Shown: positions 37,468-47,745, counted from the stretch's first letter. The stretch: DNA of 64,000 bases from Bacillus dicomae (GCF_006494425.1 NZ_VHIV01000002.1:434001-498000); one strand, 5' to 3'. Numbers and translations: made by a program. The notes: a model not told the origin generated them from the letters alone.

Positions 37468-39804
37468 ATGGGAAATCAACATGCAATGGATTTGTTTGAG
37501 GAAGAGAAAAAGTTTATAAAAGCACAAGTTCTTCATACCATTTTCCACAACGAAGAAAACCTCTATTCCGTTGTCAGTATGAAAGTCATTGAAACGAATG
37601 AAACGTACGACGAAAAGAAAGTAATGATAAACGGTCATTTTCCCCGCATGCATGAAGATGAAGTGTTTACATTGACAGGTCATTTTAAAGACCATCCGAA
37701 GTATGGAAAACAATATATGGTTGAAACATTTAAGAAAGAATTGCCACAAACAAAAGCAGGTATGGTGCAATATTTAGCGAGTGATTTATTTAAAGGAATA
37801 GGAAAGCGTACAGCTGAAAAAATTGTAGATCATCTCGGAGAACATGCTATTTCTAAAATTATGGATGACCCTGAGGCATTAAATGGTGTTGTTAATAAAC
37901 AAAAGGCTCAGGAAATATATGAGACAATTGTTGAACATCAAGGATTAGAGAAAGTAATGAGCTTTTTAAATGGCTACGGTTTTGGAACGAAACTTTCTAT
38001 TAAGATTTACCAGCAATATAAAGAGATGACATTAGAAGTGATTCGTAATAACCCGTACCAACTTATCGAAGAAGTGGACGGGATTGGTTTTGGAAGAGCG
38101 GATGATATAGGGCGTGCGTTAGGGATATCGGGTAATCACGACGACCGTGTACGCGCAGGATGTTTTTACACGTTAGAGAATGTTTCACTGCAACTTGGTC
38201 ACGTTTATATGAGGAAAGATCAACTTGTAAGAGAAACGATGTCACTTTTAAACAATCAAGAAGGAAGAGTGGCTGAGGAAGACGTTGTAGGCTGTATTGA
38301 AATGATGCAAAGTGAAGGGAAAGTCATCATAGAAGAAGAGCGAGTGTATTTAGCAACGCTGTTCTACTCTGAAAAAGGTGTTGTAAAGTCTATTCGCAGG
38401 CTTATGAATCAAGAAGAAACACCTTCATTTCCAGAAGCAGAAGTGTTAAAAACATTAGGTGAAATTGAAGAACAACTGAACGTACAATATGCACCGTTTC
38501 AGCAAGAAGCGATTCAAACGGCACTTCATAAACCGATGATGTTATTAACAGGTGGACCAGGAACAGGGAAAACAACAGTTATTAAAGGAATTGTTGAGAT
38601 GTATGCATCACTTCACGGGTTATCGTTAAATCCGAATGAATACAGTGATGATAATCCATTTCCGATATTATTAACGGCCCCAACAGGAAGAGCAGCGAAG
38701 CGAATGAGTGAATCAACAGGTCTTCCAGCTTGTACAATTCACCGTTTACTTGGCTGGACGCCAGAAGGGTCTTTCCAGCGTAATGAAACGGATCCGGTAC
38801 AAGGGAAATTGCTCATTATTGATGAATTCTCAATGGTTGATATTTGGCTTGCAAATCAGCTATTTAAGTCATTGCCGACGAACATTCAAGTTATCGTTGT
38901 AGGCGATGAAGATCAATTGCCATCTGTAGGACCTGGACAAGTGCTGAAAGATTTATTGAATGCAGGTGCAGTTCCAACAGTAAAGCTTACTGAAATTTAT
39001 CGTCAGGCGGAAGGCTCATCAGTTATTCAACTTGCCCATGCGATAAAAAATGGAACGCTCCCGCCAGATTTAGCGCAAAATCAAAAAGATCGTTCATTTA
39101 TCGGTTGTACAGGAGCTCAAATTGTTGAGGTTGTTAAGAAAGTTTGTGAAAATGCTAAGACAAAAGGATTTAGCGCAAGAGATGTACAAGTATTGGCCCC
39201 GATGTATCGTGGACCGGCCGGTATTAATGTATTAAACGAAGCGTTGCAAGAAGTGTTTAACCCGAAAAGGGAAAAGAGTAAAGAAATTGCTTACGGTGAT
39301 GTTGTATACCGAAGAGGAGATAAAGTACTGCAACTCGTGAATCAGCCTGAGAGCCAAGTGTTTAATGGTGATATCGGAGAAATTGTTTCGGTGTTTTATG
39401 CGAAAGAAAACGTTGAGCAACAAGATATGATCATCGTTTCATTTGATGGAATTGAGGTAACATATACAAAGCCGGATTTAAATCAAATTACACATGCGTA
39501 TTGCTGTTCGATTCATAAATCACAAGGCAGTGAGTTTCCGATTGTGATTATGCCGATAGTAAAAAGTTATAATCGTATGTTACGTCGTAATTTAATTTAT
39601 ACTGGTATTACAAGAAGTAAGAAGTTCCTTATTATTTGCGGGGAGGAAGCCGCTTTCCAGTCTGGTGTAAATCGCCTTGATGATGCAATGCGTCAAACGA
39701 CTTTAGCTAATCGCTTGCAGGAATCACAAGGAGAAGTACAGATGGTAACAGTTAATGGCGAAGAAATGGACGTGGAAAACATTTCACCGTATGATTTCAT
39801 GTAA
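37468..39804 (+). CDS. recD2: ATP-dependent RecD-like DNA helicase RecD2
   Basis: SF1B helicase without RecBC partners, involved in DNA repair and fork integrity. The 778-residue protein has the RecD2-specific N-terminal OB/helix-hairpin-helix regions (FKGIGKRTAEKIVDHLG; YQLIEEVDGIGFGRADDIGRALGI), Walker A LLTGGPGTGKTT (about 357-368), Walker B LLIIDEFSMVD, motif III VVGDEDQLPSVGPG, and motifs V-VI THAYCCSIHKSQGSEFP and YTGITRSKKF. GAAAGGAGAGG precedes the ATG. B. subtilis yrrC is the orthologue. Confidence 0.95.
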   Translation: MGNQHAMDLFEEEKKFIKAQVLHTIFHNEENLYSVVSMKVIETNETYDEKKVMINGHFPRMHEDEVFTLTGHFKDHPKYGKQYMVETFKKELPQTKAGMVQYLASDLFKGIGKRTAEKIVDHLGEHAISKIMDDPEALNGVVNKQKAQEIYETIVEHQGLEKVMSFLNGYGFGTKLSIKIYQQYKEMTLEVIRNNPYQLIEEVDGIGFGRADDIGRALGISGNHDDRVRAGCFYTLENVSLQLGHVYMRKDQLVRETMSLLNNQEGRVAEEDVVGCIEMMQSEGKVIIEEERVYLATLFYSEKGVVKSIRRLMNQEETPSFPEAEVLKTLGEIEEQLNVQYAPFQQEAIQTALHKPMMLLTGGPGTGKTTVIKGIVEMYASLHGLSLNPNEYSDDNPFPILLTAPTGRAAKRMSESTGLPACTIHRLLGWTPEGSFQRNETDPVQGKLLIIDEFSMVDIWLANQLFKSLPTNIQVIVVGDEDQLPSVGPGQVLKDLLNAGAVPTVKLTEIYRQAEGSSVIQLAHAIKNGTLPPDLAQNQKDRSFIGCTGAQIVEVVKKVCENAKTKGFSARDVQVLAPMYRGPAGINVLNEALQEVFNPKREKSKEIAYGDVVYRRGDKVLQLVNQPESQVFNGDIGEIVSVFYAKENVEQQDMIIVSFDGIEVTYTKPDLNQITHAYCCSIHKSQGSEFPIVIMPIVKSYNRMLRRNLIYTGITRSKKFLIICGEEAAFQSGVNRLDDAMRQTTLANRLQESQGEVQMVTVNGEEMDVENISPYDFM

Positions 39805-39931
39805 CAAGGTGAAATTATATAGTGAAACTTTCAAACGTATAACGTTGAAAGGCTCCAGTAATGTATAAATGAATGCGGTTTGGACATAATGGCGAATAGA
39901 ATCTGGGAGACTGTAAGGAGATGAAAGCCAT

Positions 39932-40120
39932 ATGTTCATTTGTCCAAATTGCAAAGGGAAAGACATTGGAAAAATAGGTGTCAACCAATTTTATTGCTGG
40001 AATTGTTATATCGAATTATCGGTTTCAAAGGGGAAAATCCATACGCATCAAGTAGAAGAAGATGGTTCATTAAGCTCTCTTGATGATTTATTTGATGAGA
40101 ATGAAAGAACGATCGGATAA
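39932..40120 (+). CDS. Small zinc-ribbon protein
   Basis: A 62-residue protein with two CxxC knuckles (CPNC at residues 4-7 and CWNC at about 22-25), so a single Zn-binding ribbon followed by an acidic tail (SLSSLDDLFDENERTIG). Such proteins are often nucleic-acid or protein adaptors; no function is assigned. GGAGATG upstream supports the ATG. It is followed 18 bp later by a DUF3918-type small ORF. Confidence 0.8.
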   Translation: MFICPNCKGKDIGKIGVNQFYCWNCYIELSVSKGKIHTHQVEEDGSLSSLDDLFDENERTIG

Positions 40121-40138
40121 CGAAAAGGGGGATTTACT

Positions 40139-40267
40139 TTGAATCTACGCAATTCATTAATCGCATTAGGTGTTGGAGCGGCAGCATATCAATATGCTCG
40201 CAAACAAGATGTATTTTCAAAACGTAATATGAAAAAAGCACGTAAGATGATTAAATCTTATTTATAA
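40139..40267 (+). CDS. DUF3918-type small protein (42 residues)
   Basis: TTG at 40139 follows AAGGGGG with good spacing and encodes MNLRNSLIALGVGAAAYQY followed by ARKQDVFSKRNMKKARKMIKSYL. The N-terminal glycine/alanine-rich hydrophobic helix plus a basic C-terminal half is the pattern of DUF3918 proteins, which B. subtilis encodes in the same recD2-alaS interval (YrzQ, from memory). Function unknown. A shared terminator separates it from the convergent small membrane gene. Confidence 0.75.
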   Translation: MNLRNSLIALGVGAAAYQYARKQDVFSKRNMKKARKMIKSYL

Positions 40268-40271
40268 GCGT

Positions 40272-40303
40272 AAAAAACTCCCTTCATCATAAGGGAGTTT
40301 TTT
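40272..40303. terminator. Bidirectional terminator
   Basis: AAAAAACTCCCTT / AAGGGAGTTTTTT stem with a CATCAT loop between two convergent small genes. Confidence 0.88.
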
Positions 40304-40514
40304 ATGCACTTGTATGCAAATATAAAAGCCCAATTTCAGAGAAGAGATAAGATAGACCGTAACATCCAACGCCAAGCATTCCGTAATGAAATAATTGCTT
40401 CGCTCTTTCTTTTCGTGAGGAACGAATAAAGAAACCTTTCCAAATACCAAATCCGATACAAACCCATTCAAGAATCATAAAAAGTGCTGATAATACGAGC
40501 ATAAATAAAACCAT
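40302..40514 (-). CDS. Small two-TM membrane protein
   Basis: The 70-residue protein begins MVLFMLVLSALFMILEWVCIGFGIWKGF, then a basic loop RSSRKERAKQ, then GMLGVGCYGLSYLFSEIGLLYL, consistent with two membrane helices with a cytoplasmic hairpin. Family not recognised. AGGAGGG lies 6 bp before the ATG on the minus strand, which strongly supports translation. It diverges from yrrI. Confidence 0.75.
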   Translation of the reverse strand: MVLFMLVLSALFMILEWVCIGFGIWKGFFIRSSRKERAKQLFHYGMLGVGCYGLSYLFSEIGLLYLHTSA

Positions 40515-40690
40515 TATGAGCCCTCCTGATTATATTGTTTCATGCTGCATTCTCAGGGGTGGTTGTCCTTGTTATGTTATGTATATGTACGCCTTTACAA
40601 AACAGTATGGTCTGCAAGAAAAGATTTTAAAACTTTTGCACATAACCTACCCTATTTATTTTCAAAATAAAGGTGGAGGAGGTTTTTCGT

Positions 40691-41758
40691 GTGAAGAATC
40701 TTAAAATCATTTGGATATATCGTTTAGGGTTATTATTACTTGTATTTCTTTGTCTGCTCGTCTTTTTAAAGATTAAGCCGCTATGGGCACCGATTATTTT
40801 TGTATGTAAAGTGGCGATTACACCGTTTCTTATTGCGTGTTTTATTGCGTATTTATTGCATCCTTTAATTGAAAAAATTCATAAGGAGGGAATGCCGCGT
40901 ACGCTTGCTATTTTGCTCATTTACATCCTTTTCTTTGGTGGAATTGGCTATGGAATTTACAAAGGAACACCAGTCGTTATTAAGCAGTTACAAGAAATCA
41001 ACGAACAATTTCCGCAGTTTACAAAGATGTACGATTCTTGGATGGACGGTGTTACAGAACAAACGGCAAATTTCCCATCATTTATTCATGAAAAGGTGAA
41101 ACAAATTTTTGGTGGTGTAGAAACGAAAATACAAGCGCTTTTAAATAAAGTAATGAGTACAGCTCGTGGTGTACTCGATTCATTGCTCATTATTTTCTTA
41201 ATACCGTTCATTGTATTTTACATATTAAAAGATTATGGTGAGTTTTATCATATCTTTTGGAAACTAGTCCCGAGTAAATGGCGTAGTACGGGACAAATGC
41301 TGGCAAAAGAAATTGATAAATCACTCGGAAGTTATATTCGAGGACAGTTATTTGTTTGTTTAGTATTAGGAGGCGTATCCGTTCTTTCTTTTTGGTTTAT
41401 CGGTATGAAATATCCATTATTACTCGGTATTATTATTGGGGTAACGGATATAATCCCGTATTTCGGCCCTATTTTAGGGGCGATTCCAGCGTTGATGATT
41501 GCAGCAACGGTATCAACGAGTTTGCTCATTAAGGCGGCGATTACGATTGCTATTTTGCAATTTGTAGAAAGTAACATTTTATCCCCTTACATCGTTGGTA
41601 AATCGCTTCGCATGCATCCTGTCATTATTATGCTTGCACTACTAGTTGGGGGAGAAGTAGCAGGAATTGTAGGGTTATTAATATCAGTTCCTGTTTTAGC
41701 GGTCATTCGTACAGTGATCGTTCATGTAAGGCCTCTTTGGAAAAAAGAAGATGTGTAA
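40691..41758 (+). CDS. yrrI: AI-2E family transporter YrrI
   Basis: The 355-residue polytopic protein belongs to the PerM/AI-2E family: two N-terminal helices, a PFLIACFIAYLLHPLIEKI segment, a central amphipathic region (about 100-150), and C-terminal helices with GVTDIIPYFGPILGAIPA and NILSPYIVGKSLRMHPVIIM. The family includes TqsA-like proteins and proposed Na+/H+ antiporters; the substrate here is unknown. GTG 40691 is chosen because GGTGGAGGAGG lies 8 bp upstream. B. subtilis yrrI occupies the same place upstream of alaS. Confidence 0.87.
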   Translation: MKNLKIIWIYRLGLLLLVFLCLLVFLKIKPLWAPIIFVCKVAITPFLIACFIAYLLHPLIEKIHKEGMPRTLAILLIYILFFGGIGYGIYKGTPVVIKQLQEINEQFPQFTKMYDSWMDGVTEQTANFPSFIHEKVKQIFGGVETKIQALLNKVMSTARGVLDSLLIIFLIPFIVFYILKDYGEFYHIFWKLVPSKWRSTGQMLAKEIDKSLGSYIRGQLFVCLVLGGVSVLSFWFIGMKYPLLLGIIIGVTDIIPYFGPILGAIPALMIAATVSTSLLIKAAITIAILQFVESNILSPYIVGKSLRMHPVIIMLALLVGGEVAGIVGLLISVPVLAVIRTVIVHVRPLWKKEDV

Positions 41759-41763
41759 TAGGG

Positions 41764-41797
41764 AGGCCCTCTACTTTTATAAGTAGAGGGCCTTCGT
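41764..41797. terminator. Bidirectional terminator between yrrI and the PH-domain gene
   Basis: AGGCCCTCTACTT / AAGTAGAGGGCCT, 13-bp perfect stem with a TTAT loop. Confidence 0.88.
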
Positions 41798-42141
41798 TAT
41801 TTAGAGAGTTGCTCGTTTATTTTTTGAATGAGGGAGCTCACATCATTTGTTTGAATATGTTTTATTTTTTTCCATTCATTATCATACATGAATACAATTT
41901 GATTGTTGAAAAGACGCTTTTGTTCTTTTAGGTTAGAAATTTTTGCGAAAGAGTACTCTTCAAATAGTGGATTCTTACTTACATCTGGTCCATAAAAGAA
42001 TAGCCTTTTGTTCGTTAAAATCAATAGGCCTGGCCTTGCGACGGAACGATAAATAAATACGTCTAATGAACATGCTACGTAAAATAATATCGTTTCGTCA
42101 GTCGTTAACATATTTTTAGCTTTATTCAATAAGGTTGTCAT
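41797..42141 (-). CDS. Bacterial PH-domain (YokE-like) protein
   Basis: The 114-residue protein fits the bacterial pleckstrin-like fold: ETILFYVACSLDVFIYRSVARPGLLILTNKRLFFYG, then FEEYSFAKISNLKEQKRLFNNQIVFMYDNEWKKIKHIQ and a closing helix. Molecular role unknown. It is not part of the B. subtilis yrrI-alaS gap as I recall it. GGGGCG upstream on the minus strand is a weak ribosome-binding site; the ATG at 42141 gives the full domain. Confidence 0.78.
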   Translation of the reverse strand: MTTLLNKAKNMLTTDETILFYVACSLDVFIYRSVARPGLLILTNKRLFFYGPDVSKNPLFEEYSFAKISNLKEQKRLFNNQIVFMYDNEWKKIKHIQTNDVSSLIQKINEQLSK

Positions 42142-42319
42142 TATAATCGCCCCTTTATTATTAATAATTTAATTATAACAAAAATAAAATATTCAGAATA
42201 GTTGACGTGGGTAGTGCAATTTGTTAATACATGCATAATATATAAAAAGGCTGTTAAGAATGAATAGTAGAATAGCTATGATTAATAAGCGATTGATATA
42301 ATATAAATGATTATCTACA

Positions 42320-42348
42320 TTGACAAACTTAAGAGAATTCTATTATAT
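42320..42348 (+). promoter_or_regulatory. Sigma-A promoter for alaS
   Basis: TTGACA (42320-42325), 17-bp spacer, TTATAT (42343-42348), just before the T-box leader. Confidence 0.65.
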
Positions 42349-42364
42349 TTAGTCATATAATACA

Positions 42365-42604
42365 TTAAATCAATGACGGAACAAGTACGTTACAGTCCAT
42401 TTATAGAGAGAAGCTTCCATATGGCTGAAAGAAGCTTTAAATGAAGGGTAACAGAAAGCTAATCCTGAGAGCAGCTAATCACTGCCGTCTTGCCACGTTA
42501 CGGCACCATGAGGTGATGAATTGATTGTTATAGTAATCAATTCATAATTAGGGTGGTATCGCGAGTTAACTCTCGTCCCTTTTATAGGGGCGGGAGTTTT
42601 TTAT
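42365..42604 (+). promoter_or_regulatory. T-box riboswitch controlling alaS
   Basis: The leader carries the T-box AGGGTGGTATCGCGAG at 42550-42565 and a competing terminator at 42568-42604. In the specifier loop the pattern GAA-A-GCT-A gives GCT (Ala) at 42458-42460. This fills the 482-bp gap before alaS; the first 180 bp of that gap (42142-42319) show nothing else. Confidence 0.9.
42568..42604 (+). terminator. T-box-controlled terminator of alaS
   Basis: AACTCTCGTCCCT / AGGGGCGGGAGTT stem with a TTTAT loop and T run. Confidence 0.9.
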
Positions 42605-42623
42605 ATTTAAGGAGGAAAATACA

Positions 42624-45266
42624 ATGAAACAACTAACAGGCGCACAAATTCGTCAAATGTTTTTAGACTTTTTCCAAGAAAAAGGACATGCAGTAGAACC
42701 TAGTGCATCACTAGTTCCACATGAGGATCCATCTCTTTTATGGATTAACAGTGGTGTAGCAACATTAAAAAAATATTTTGATGGACGTGTAATCCCGCAA
42801 AATCCACGTATTACAAATGCTCAAAAATCAATTCGTACAAACGATATTGAAAACGTAGGGAAAACAGCTCGTCACCATACATTCTTTGAAATGTTAGGAA
42901 ACTTCTCAATCGGTGATTACTTTAAAGAAGAAGCAATTACTTGGGCTTGGGAGTTCTTAACGAGCGACAAATGGATCGGATTCGATAAAGAATTACTATC
43001 CGTTACAATCCATCCAGAAGATGAAGAAGCATTCACAATTTGGAATGAGAAAATGGGTGTTCCCAAAGAGCGTATTATCCGCTTAGAAGAAAACTTCTGG
43101 GATATCGGTGAAGGACCAAGTGGACCGAATACAGAGATTTTCTATGACCGCGGAGAAGCTTATGGTAATGACTTTAGTGACCCAGAATTATATCCAGGTG
43201 GAGAAAACGAGCGTTACTTAGAAGTATGGAACCTTGTATTCTCTCAATTTAACCATAATCCAGACGGTTCATATACACCGCTTCCTAAGAAAAACATCGA
43301 TACAGGGATGGGTCTAGAGCGTATGACATCTATCGTTCAAGATGTGCCTACAAACTTTGACACAGACTTATTCATGCCAATGATTGGTGCAACAGAAACA
43401 ATCTCTGGTGAGAAGTATCGTAATGGTGACTTAGAAAAAGATATGGCGTTTAAAGTAATTGCTGACCATATCCGTACAGTAACATTCGCTGTTGGTGACG
43501 GTGCTCTTCCATCTAACGAAGGCCGTGGTTATGTATTACGTCGTTTATTACGCCGTGCTGTTCGTTATTCGAAGAAATTAAACATCAACCGTCCATTCAT
43601 GTTTGAATTAGTGCCAGTTGTTGGAGAAGTAATGAAAGACTTCTATCCAGAAGTACTTGAAAAGAAAGATTTCATCGCAAAAGTTGTGAAAAACGAAGAA
43701 GAGCGTTTCCACGAAACACTTCATGATGGTGAAGCAATTTTAGCTGAAGTTATCGCAAAAGCAAAAGAAGAAAAAACAACTGTTATTTCTGGAGTAGATG
43801 CGTTCCGTCTATATGACACATACGGTTTCCCAATTGAATTAACAGAAGAATATGCAGAAGAAGCTGGTATGACAGTTGATCATGAAGGTTTTGAAAATGA
43901 AATGGAAAAACAACGTGAGCGCGCACGTGCTGCTCGTCAAGACGTTGATTCTATGCAAGTTCAAGGCGGTGTCCTTGGAGAAGTGAAAGTAGCGAGTGAG
44001 TTCGTTGGTTACGGTACAGTTGCAACAGAAAGTAACGTTGTTGCACTTGTGAAAAACGGCGAATACACAGACAGCTTACAAGCTGGTGAAGAAGGACAAT
44101 TAATGCTTGATGTAACACCATTCTATGCTGAGAGCGGCGGACAAATTGCAGACCGTGGTTATCTTCTTGCTGACGGCGTGAAAGTTCTTGTAAAAGACGT
44201 ACAAAAAGCACCAAATGGTCAAAACTTACACAAAGTTGTTGTTGAAGAAGGTACATTAACGAAAGATGCGGCTGTGAAAGCTATTATCGACACGAAAAAC
44301 CGTAGCAGCGTTGTGAAAAACCATACAGCAACTCACTTACTACACCAAGCATTAAAAGACGTACTTGGAACGCACGTTAACCAAGCAGGTTCTCTTGTAA
44401 CTTCTGAACGTTTACGCTTTGACTTCTCTCACTTCGGTCAAGTACAAGCTGACGAATTAGAAAAAATTGAGCGTATTGTAAACGAGAAAATTTGGGAAAG
44501 TATTGATGTTGAGATTTCTCAAAAAGCAATCGAAGAAGCGAAAGAAATGGGCGCAATGGCATTATTCGGTGAAAAATACGGTGATGTTGTACGCGTTGTA
44601 CAAGTTGGGGATTACAGCTTAGAGCTTTGTGGTGGTTGTCACGTTGATAACACAGCTTCTATCGGTATTTTCAAAATCGTTGCTGAGTCTGGTATCGGTG
44701 CAGGAACTCGCCGTATTGAGGCAGTAACTGGTAAGTCTGCATACGAATTAATGAACGATCAAGTAGGTTTATTAAAAGAAGCAGCAGGAAAAATGAAAAC
44801 AAATCCGAAAGATATTTTAACAAGAGTAGATGGTTTATTTGCTGAAGTAAAACAACTTCAAAAAGAAAACGAATCTCTTGCAGCAAAATTAAGCAATATC
44901 GAAGCTGGAAACTTAACTGATTCAGTAATGACAGTTGATGGCGTGAACGTATTAGCGGCAAAAGTAAATGTTGCAGATATGAACAACTTACGTACGATGA
45001 TGGATGACCTGAAAAATAAATTAGAGTCAGCAGTTGTCGTATTAGCTTCTGTTAATGATGATAAAGTAAACATCTTAGCTGGTGTAACAAAAGATTTAAT
45101 TAGCCAAGGATACCATGCTGGTAAACTTGTGAAAGAAGTCGCTTCTCGTTGTGGCGGTGGCGGTGGCGGCCGTCCTGATATGGCACAAGCGGGCGGTAAA
45201 AACCCAGCGCAAGTTGAGGAAGCTTTAGCATTTGTACAAGAGTACGTTAAATCTGTTTCAAAATAA
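42624..45266 (+). CDS. alaS: Alanyl-tRNA synthetase
   Basis: Class II synthetase with editing. The 880-residue protein has the aminoacylation core from the start ([39 protein letters not shown]), the editing domain zinc ligands HTATHLLHQ (about 566-574) and CGGCHVD (about 669-675), and a C-Ala domain containing the glycine-rich run [17 protein letters not shown] near the end. GGAGGAAAA precedes the ATG. ireB follows 76 bp later. Confidence 0.98.
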   Translation: MKQLTGAQIRQMFLDFFQEKGHAVEPSASLVPHEDPSLLWINSGVATLKKYFDGRVIPQNPRITNAQKSIRTNDIENVGKTARHHTFFEMLGNFSIGDYFKEEAITWAWEFLTSDKWIGFDKELLSVTIHPEDEEAFTIWNEKMGVPKERIIRLEENFWDIGEGPSGPNTEIFYDRGEAYGNDFSDPELYPGGENERYLEVWNLVFSQFNHNPDGSYTPLPKKNIDTGMGLERMTSIVQDVPTNFDTDLFMPMIGATETISGEKYRNGDLEKDMAFKVIADHIRTVTFAVGDGALPSNEGRGYVLRRLLRRAVRYSKKLNINRPFMFELVPVVGEVMKDFYPEVLEKKDFIAKVVKNEEERFHETLHDGEAILAEVIAKAKEEKTTVISGVDAFRLYDTYGFPIELTEEYAEEAGMTVDHEGFENEMEKQRERARAARQDVDSMQVQGGVLGEVKVASEFVGYGTVATESNVVALVKNGEYTDSLQAGEEGQLMLDVTPFYAESGGQIADRGYLLADGVKVLVKDVQKAPNGQNLHKVVVEEGTLTKDAAVKAIIDTKNRSSVVKNHTATHLLHQALKDVLGTHVNQAGSLVTSERLRFDFSHFGQVQADELEKIERIVNEKIWESIDVEISQKAIEEAKEMGAMALFGEKYGDVVRVVQVGDYSLELCGGCHVDNTASIGIFKIVAESGIGAGTRRIEAVTGKSAYELMNDQVGLLKEAAGKMKTNPKDILTRVDGLFAEVKQLQKENESLAAKLSNIEAGNLTDSVMTVDGVNVLAAKVNVADMNNLRTMMDDLKNKLESAVVVLASVNDDKVNILAGVTKDLISQGYHAGKLVKEVASRCGGGGGGRPDMAQAGGKNPAQVEEALAFVQEYVKSVSK

Positions 45267-45342
45267 AGAGATAGTAGTGTACAATGGTAGGGAGAGGAGA
45301 AGTTCTTCTCCCTATACTTACTATATAAGTGAGGTGCTTGAA

Positions 45343-45609
45343 ATGGACGGTTTTGATAAAACAATGAAGTTTAGCATTCAAGATGAAAAACAGAGTGTCC
45401 ATGTAAATGATGTACTTTTAACTGTGTATGATGCACTTCAAGAAAAAGGCTATAATCCGATTAACCAAATCGTCGGTTATTTATTAAGTGGAGACCCAGC
45501 ATACATACCTCGCCATAAAGATGCTCGAAGCATTATTCGCAAGCTTGAACGTGATGAGTTAATTGAAGAGCTTGTGAAGTCTTACTTGAAACATCATCGT
45601 GAGGAGTAG
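45343..45609 (+). CDS. ireB: IreB family regulatory protein (UPF0297, YrzL)
   Basis: The 88-residue protein ([53 protein letters not shown]) is nearly invariant across Firmicutes. In Enterococcus, IreB is phosphorylated by the kinase IreK on N-terminal Thr residues and influences cephalosporin tolerance. ATG 45343 follows GAGGTG; upstream codons in this frame overlap the end of alaS and are not coding. yqgF starts 3 bp after the stop. Confidence 0.93.
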   Translation: MDGFDKTMKFSIQDEKQSVHVNDVLLTVYDALQEKGYNPINQIVGYLLSGDPAYIPRHKDARSIIRKLERDELIEELVKSYLKHHREE

Positions 45610-45612
45610 TTT

Positions 45613-46026
45613 ATGCGGATATTAGGTTTAGATGTAGGTACAAAAACAGTCGGAGTTGCAATTAGCGACGAAATGGGCTGGACAGCACAAGGATTAGAAA
45701 CAATTAAGATTAACGAAGAACGAGGTCACTTTGGTTTTGATCGTATTTCTGAGTTAGTAAAGCAGTACAATGTGGACAAAATAGTAGTAGGTTTACCTAA
45801 AAATATGAATGGTACAATTGGCCCACGTGGTGAAGCGTGCCAACAATTTGCAGAAAACCTACGAGAGCTGTTACAATTAGACGTTGTAATGTGGGACGAG
45901 CGTTTGTCGACGATGGCAGCGGAACGTCTACTCATTTCAGCTGATGTAAGTCGTAAGAAGCGAAAGCAAGTAATCGATAAGATGGCTGCAGTCGTAATCT
46001 TACAAGGATTTTTAGATAGTAAATAA
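45613..46026 (+). CDS. yqgF: Putative pre-16S rRNA nuclease / Holliday junction resolvase YqgF (YrrK)
   Basis: RNase H-fold protein of 137 residues: [25 protein letters not shown] (first catalytic Asp at 7), [17 protein letters not shown] (about 59-75), and [15 protein letters not shown] (about 96-110). The family is essential in many bacteria, processing pre-16S rRNA in E. coli; a junction-resolving role has also been proposed. It is tightly packed between ireB (3 bp) and yrzB (12 bp), the conserved trio after alaS. Confidence 0.95.
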   Translation: MRILGLDVGTKTVGVAISDEMGWTAQGLETIKINEERGHFGFDRISELVKQYNVDKIVVGLPKNMNGTIGPRGEACQQFAENLRELLQLDVVMWDERLSTMAAERLLISADVSRKKRKQVIDKMAAVVILQGFLDSK

Positions 46027-46038
46027 GAGGTGACCAAA

Positions 46039-46317
46039 ATGGAAGAAAATCAAATTACAATTGTAGACGAAAAAGGTAACGAACATTTATGTGAAATTAT
46101 TTTCACTTTTGATGCTGAAAAATTTGGCAAAAAATCATATGTAGTCTTCTCTCCAATCGGTGAAGTAGACGAAGATGGAGACCAAATTTATGATGCAATG
46201 GCTTACGAGCAAAATGAAGAAGAGGGCGGAAGTTTACTTCCAATCGAATCTGAAGAAGAGTGGGAAATGGTACAAGAAATGTTCAACACTCTAGCTGATG
46301 AGCAAGAAGCTGAATAA
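46039..46317 (+). CDS. yrzB: DUF1292 protein YrzB
   Basis: A 92-residue, very acidic protein (NQITIVDEKGNEHLCEIIFTFDAEKFGKKSYVVFSP, then GGSLLPIESEEEWEMVQEMFN), the standard DUF1292 sequence. Function unknown; the alaS-ireB-yqgF-yrzB order is conserved in Firmicutes. ATG 46039 follows AAGAGGTGA; a GTG at 46030 lies within that site. Confidence 0.92.
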   Translation: MEENQITIVDEKGNEHLCEIIFTFDAEKFGKKSYVVFSPIGEVDEDGDQIYDAMAYEQNEEEGGSLLPIESEEEWEMVQEMFNTLADEQEAE

Positions 46318-46326
46318 TAAGTGCTG

Positions 46327-46360
46327 AAAAGGTGGACGATATATCGTCCACCTTTTTTTA
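46327..46360 (+). terminator. Terminator of alaS-yrzB
   Basis: AAAAGGTGGACGATA / TATCGTCCACCTTTT perfect palindrome followed by more T. Confidence 0.92.
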
Positions 46361-46534
46361 TATGTAAAATGAAAGATTTTTTGTCGAAACCTTGTAATCC
46401 TTTGTAGTATAATGAGACGGATTGTAGAAAAATAACGTATCTGTTAAAAATGATAGGTAAGTTTATTGTGATTTTTCATCGTGTTGTATAGAAAGATGTA
46501 CATATGGCCTACAATTGAATAAGGAGGAAGAGTT

Positions 46535-47605
46535 TTGGTAGAGAATCAAGTAAAAAAGAAGCGTAGACGCATTTTTTTATTTTCGATTATTGCACTGCTT
46601 TTAGTTTGTGGTTCAGTCTATGCGTATATTTCATCCGCATTAGGACCAGTTGATAGCGGGAATAAAAAAGAGATTGAAGTAGAAATTCCAAAGGGATCAT
46701 CTACTAGTAAAATTGGTGAGATTTTAGAAGAAAAAGGTGCTGTGAAAAACGGTACAGTTTTTAGTTTTTATACAAAGGCTAAATCTAAAAATTTACAAGC
46801 GGGTACATATTTATTAAATCCTTCAATGAGTGCACAAGATGTCATTGAACAAATGTCATCTGGTAATGTTCATCGTCCAGCTCTTTATAAAGTGACGATA
46901 AAAGAAGGGGCGCAAGTAACCGAAATTGCAGAAACGATTGCAAACGAATTAAAGTGGAATAAAGATGATGTTGTACGTCAATTAAACGATAAAGCATTTA
47001 TTCAAAAAATGCAGCAAAAGTATCCGAAGTTATTAACGGATAAAATCTTTGATAGTAATATTAAATATCCGTTAGAAGGTTATTTATATCCAGCGACGTA
47101 CTCTTTCTATAAAAAAGATACGACGTTAGAAGAAATCGTAATTCCAATGCTTGAGAAAACGAATGCAATCATTGTTCAAAACGAGGCAAAAATGAAAGCG
47201 AAAAACTGGGATGTTCATCAGCTTTTAACATTGTCTTCACTTATTGAAGAAGAGGCAACAGGCTTTACAGATCGTCAAAAGATTTCTAGTGTCTTTTATA
47301 ATCGTTTAGCAAAAGGCATGCCTTTGCAAACTGATCCGACGGTATTATACGCGCTTGGAAAGCATAAACAACGTGTATTATATGAAGATTTAAAGATAAA
47401 CTCACCATACAATACGTATGTTGTGAAGGGATTGCCGGTTGGCCCGATCGCAAACTCTGGTAAACATTCAGTGGAAGCGGCGCTAGAACCTGCGCAAACA
47501 GATTATTATTATTTCTTAGCTGCACCAACTGGTGAAGTGTACTATGCGAAAACATTGGAAGAGCATAATGCATTAAAGCAAAAATATATTACGAAAAAAC
47601 AGTGA
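46535..47605 (+). CDS. mltG: Endolytic murein transglycosylase MltG (YrrL)
   Basis: The 356-residue protein has a basic N terminus, one membrane anchor (about 12-32), and the extracellular YceG domain: PKGSSTSKIGEILEEKGAV, a LysM-like part, and the catalytic region LSSLIEEEATGFTDRQKISSVFYNRL with the conserved glutamate, then LQTDPTVLYALG and GLPVGPIANSG. It cleaves nascent glycan strands and so sets their length. TTG at 46535 follows AAGGAGGAAG. Confidence 0.94.
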   Translation: MVENQVKKKRRRIFLFSIIALLLVCGSVYAYISSALGPVDSGNKKEIEVEIPKGSSTSKIGEILEEKGAVKNGTVFSFYTKAKSKNLQAGTYLLNPSMSAQDVIEQMSSGNVHRPALYKVTIKEGAQVTEIAETIANELKWNKDDVVRQLNDKAFIQKMQQKYPKLLTDKIFDSNIKYPLEGYLYPATYSFYKKDTTLEEIVIPMLEKTNAIIVQNEAKMKAKNWDVHQLLTLSSLIEEEATGFTDRQKISSVFYNRLAKGMPLQTDPTVLYALGKHKQRVLYEDLKINSPYNTYVVKGLPVGPIANSGKHSVEAALEPAQTDYYYFLAAPTGEVYYAKTLEEHNALKQKYITKKQ

Positions 47606-47611
47606 AATGGG

Positions 47612-47649
47612 GAGGGATAGCGAAAAGGGTCGCACATCCCTCTTTTTTG
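47612..47649 (+). terminator. Terminator of mltG
   Basis: GAGGGAT / ATCCCTC outer stem with an inner GCGA/TCGC, then TTTTTT. Confidence 0.85.
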
Positions 47650-47710
47650 TGGTAAAATATATCGGGTTAAAAACTGGCAGAAGAATCGTTTTTAATATCA
47701 AAACGGGACG

Positions 47711-47745
47711 TACAAGCTAAGGGTGAAGCTGGCTTGTATTTTTAT
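47711..47745 (+). terminator. Hairpin with T tract in the trmR leader
   Basis: TACAAGC / GCTTGTA stem with a 14-nt loop and a TTTTTATT tail, 63 bp before trmR. It could be an attenuator or a second terminator after mltG. Confidence 0.4.

Noticed and set aside
40516-40704. 62-residue plus-strand frame between the small membrane gene and yrrI
   Set aside because: It overlaps the divergent promoter region and the yrrI ribosome-binding site and shows no recognisable domain.
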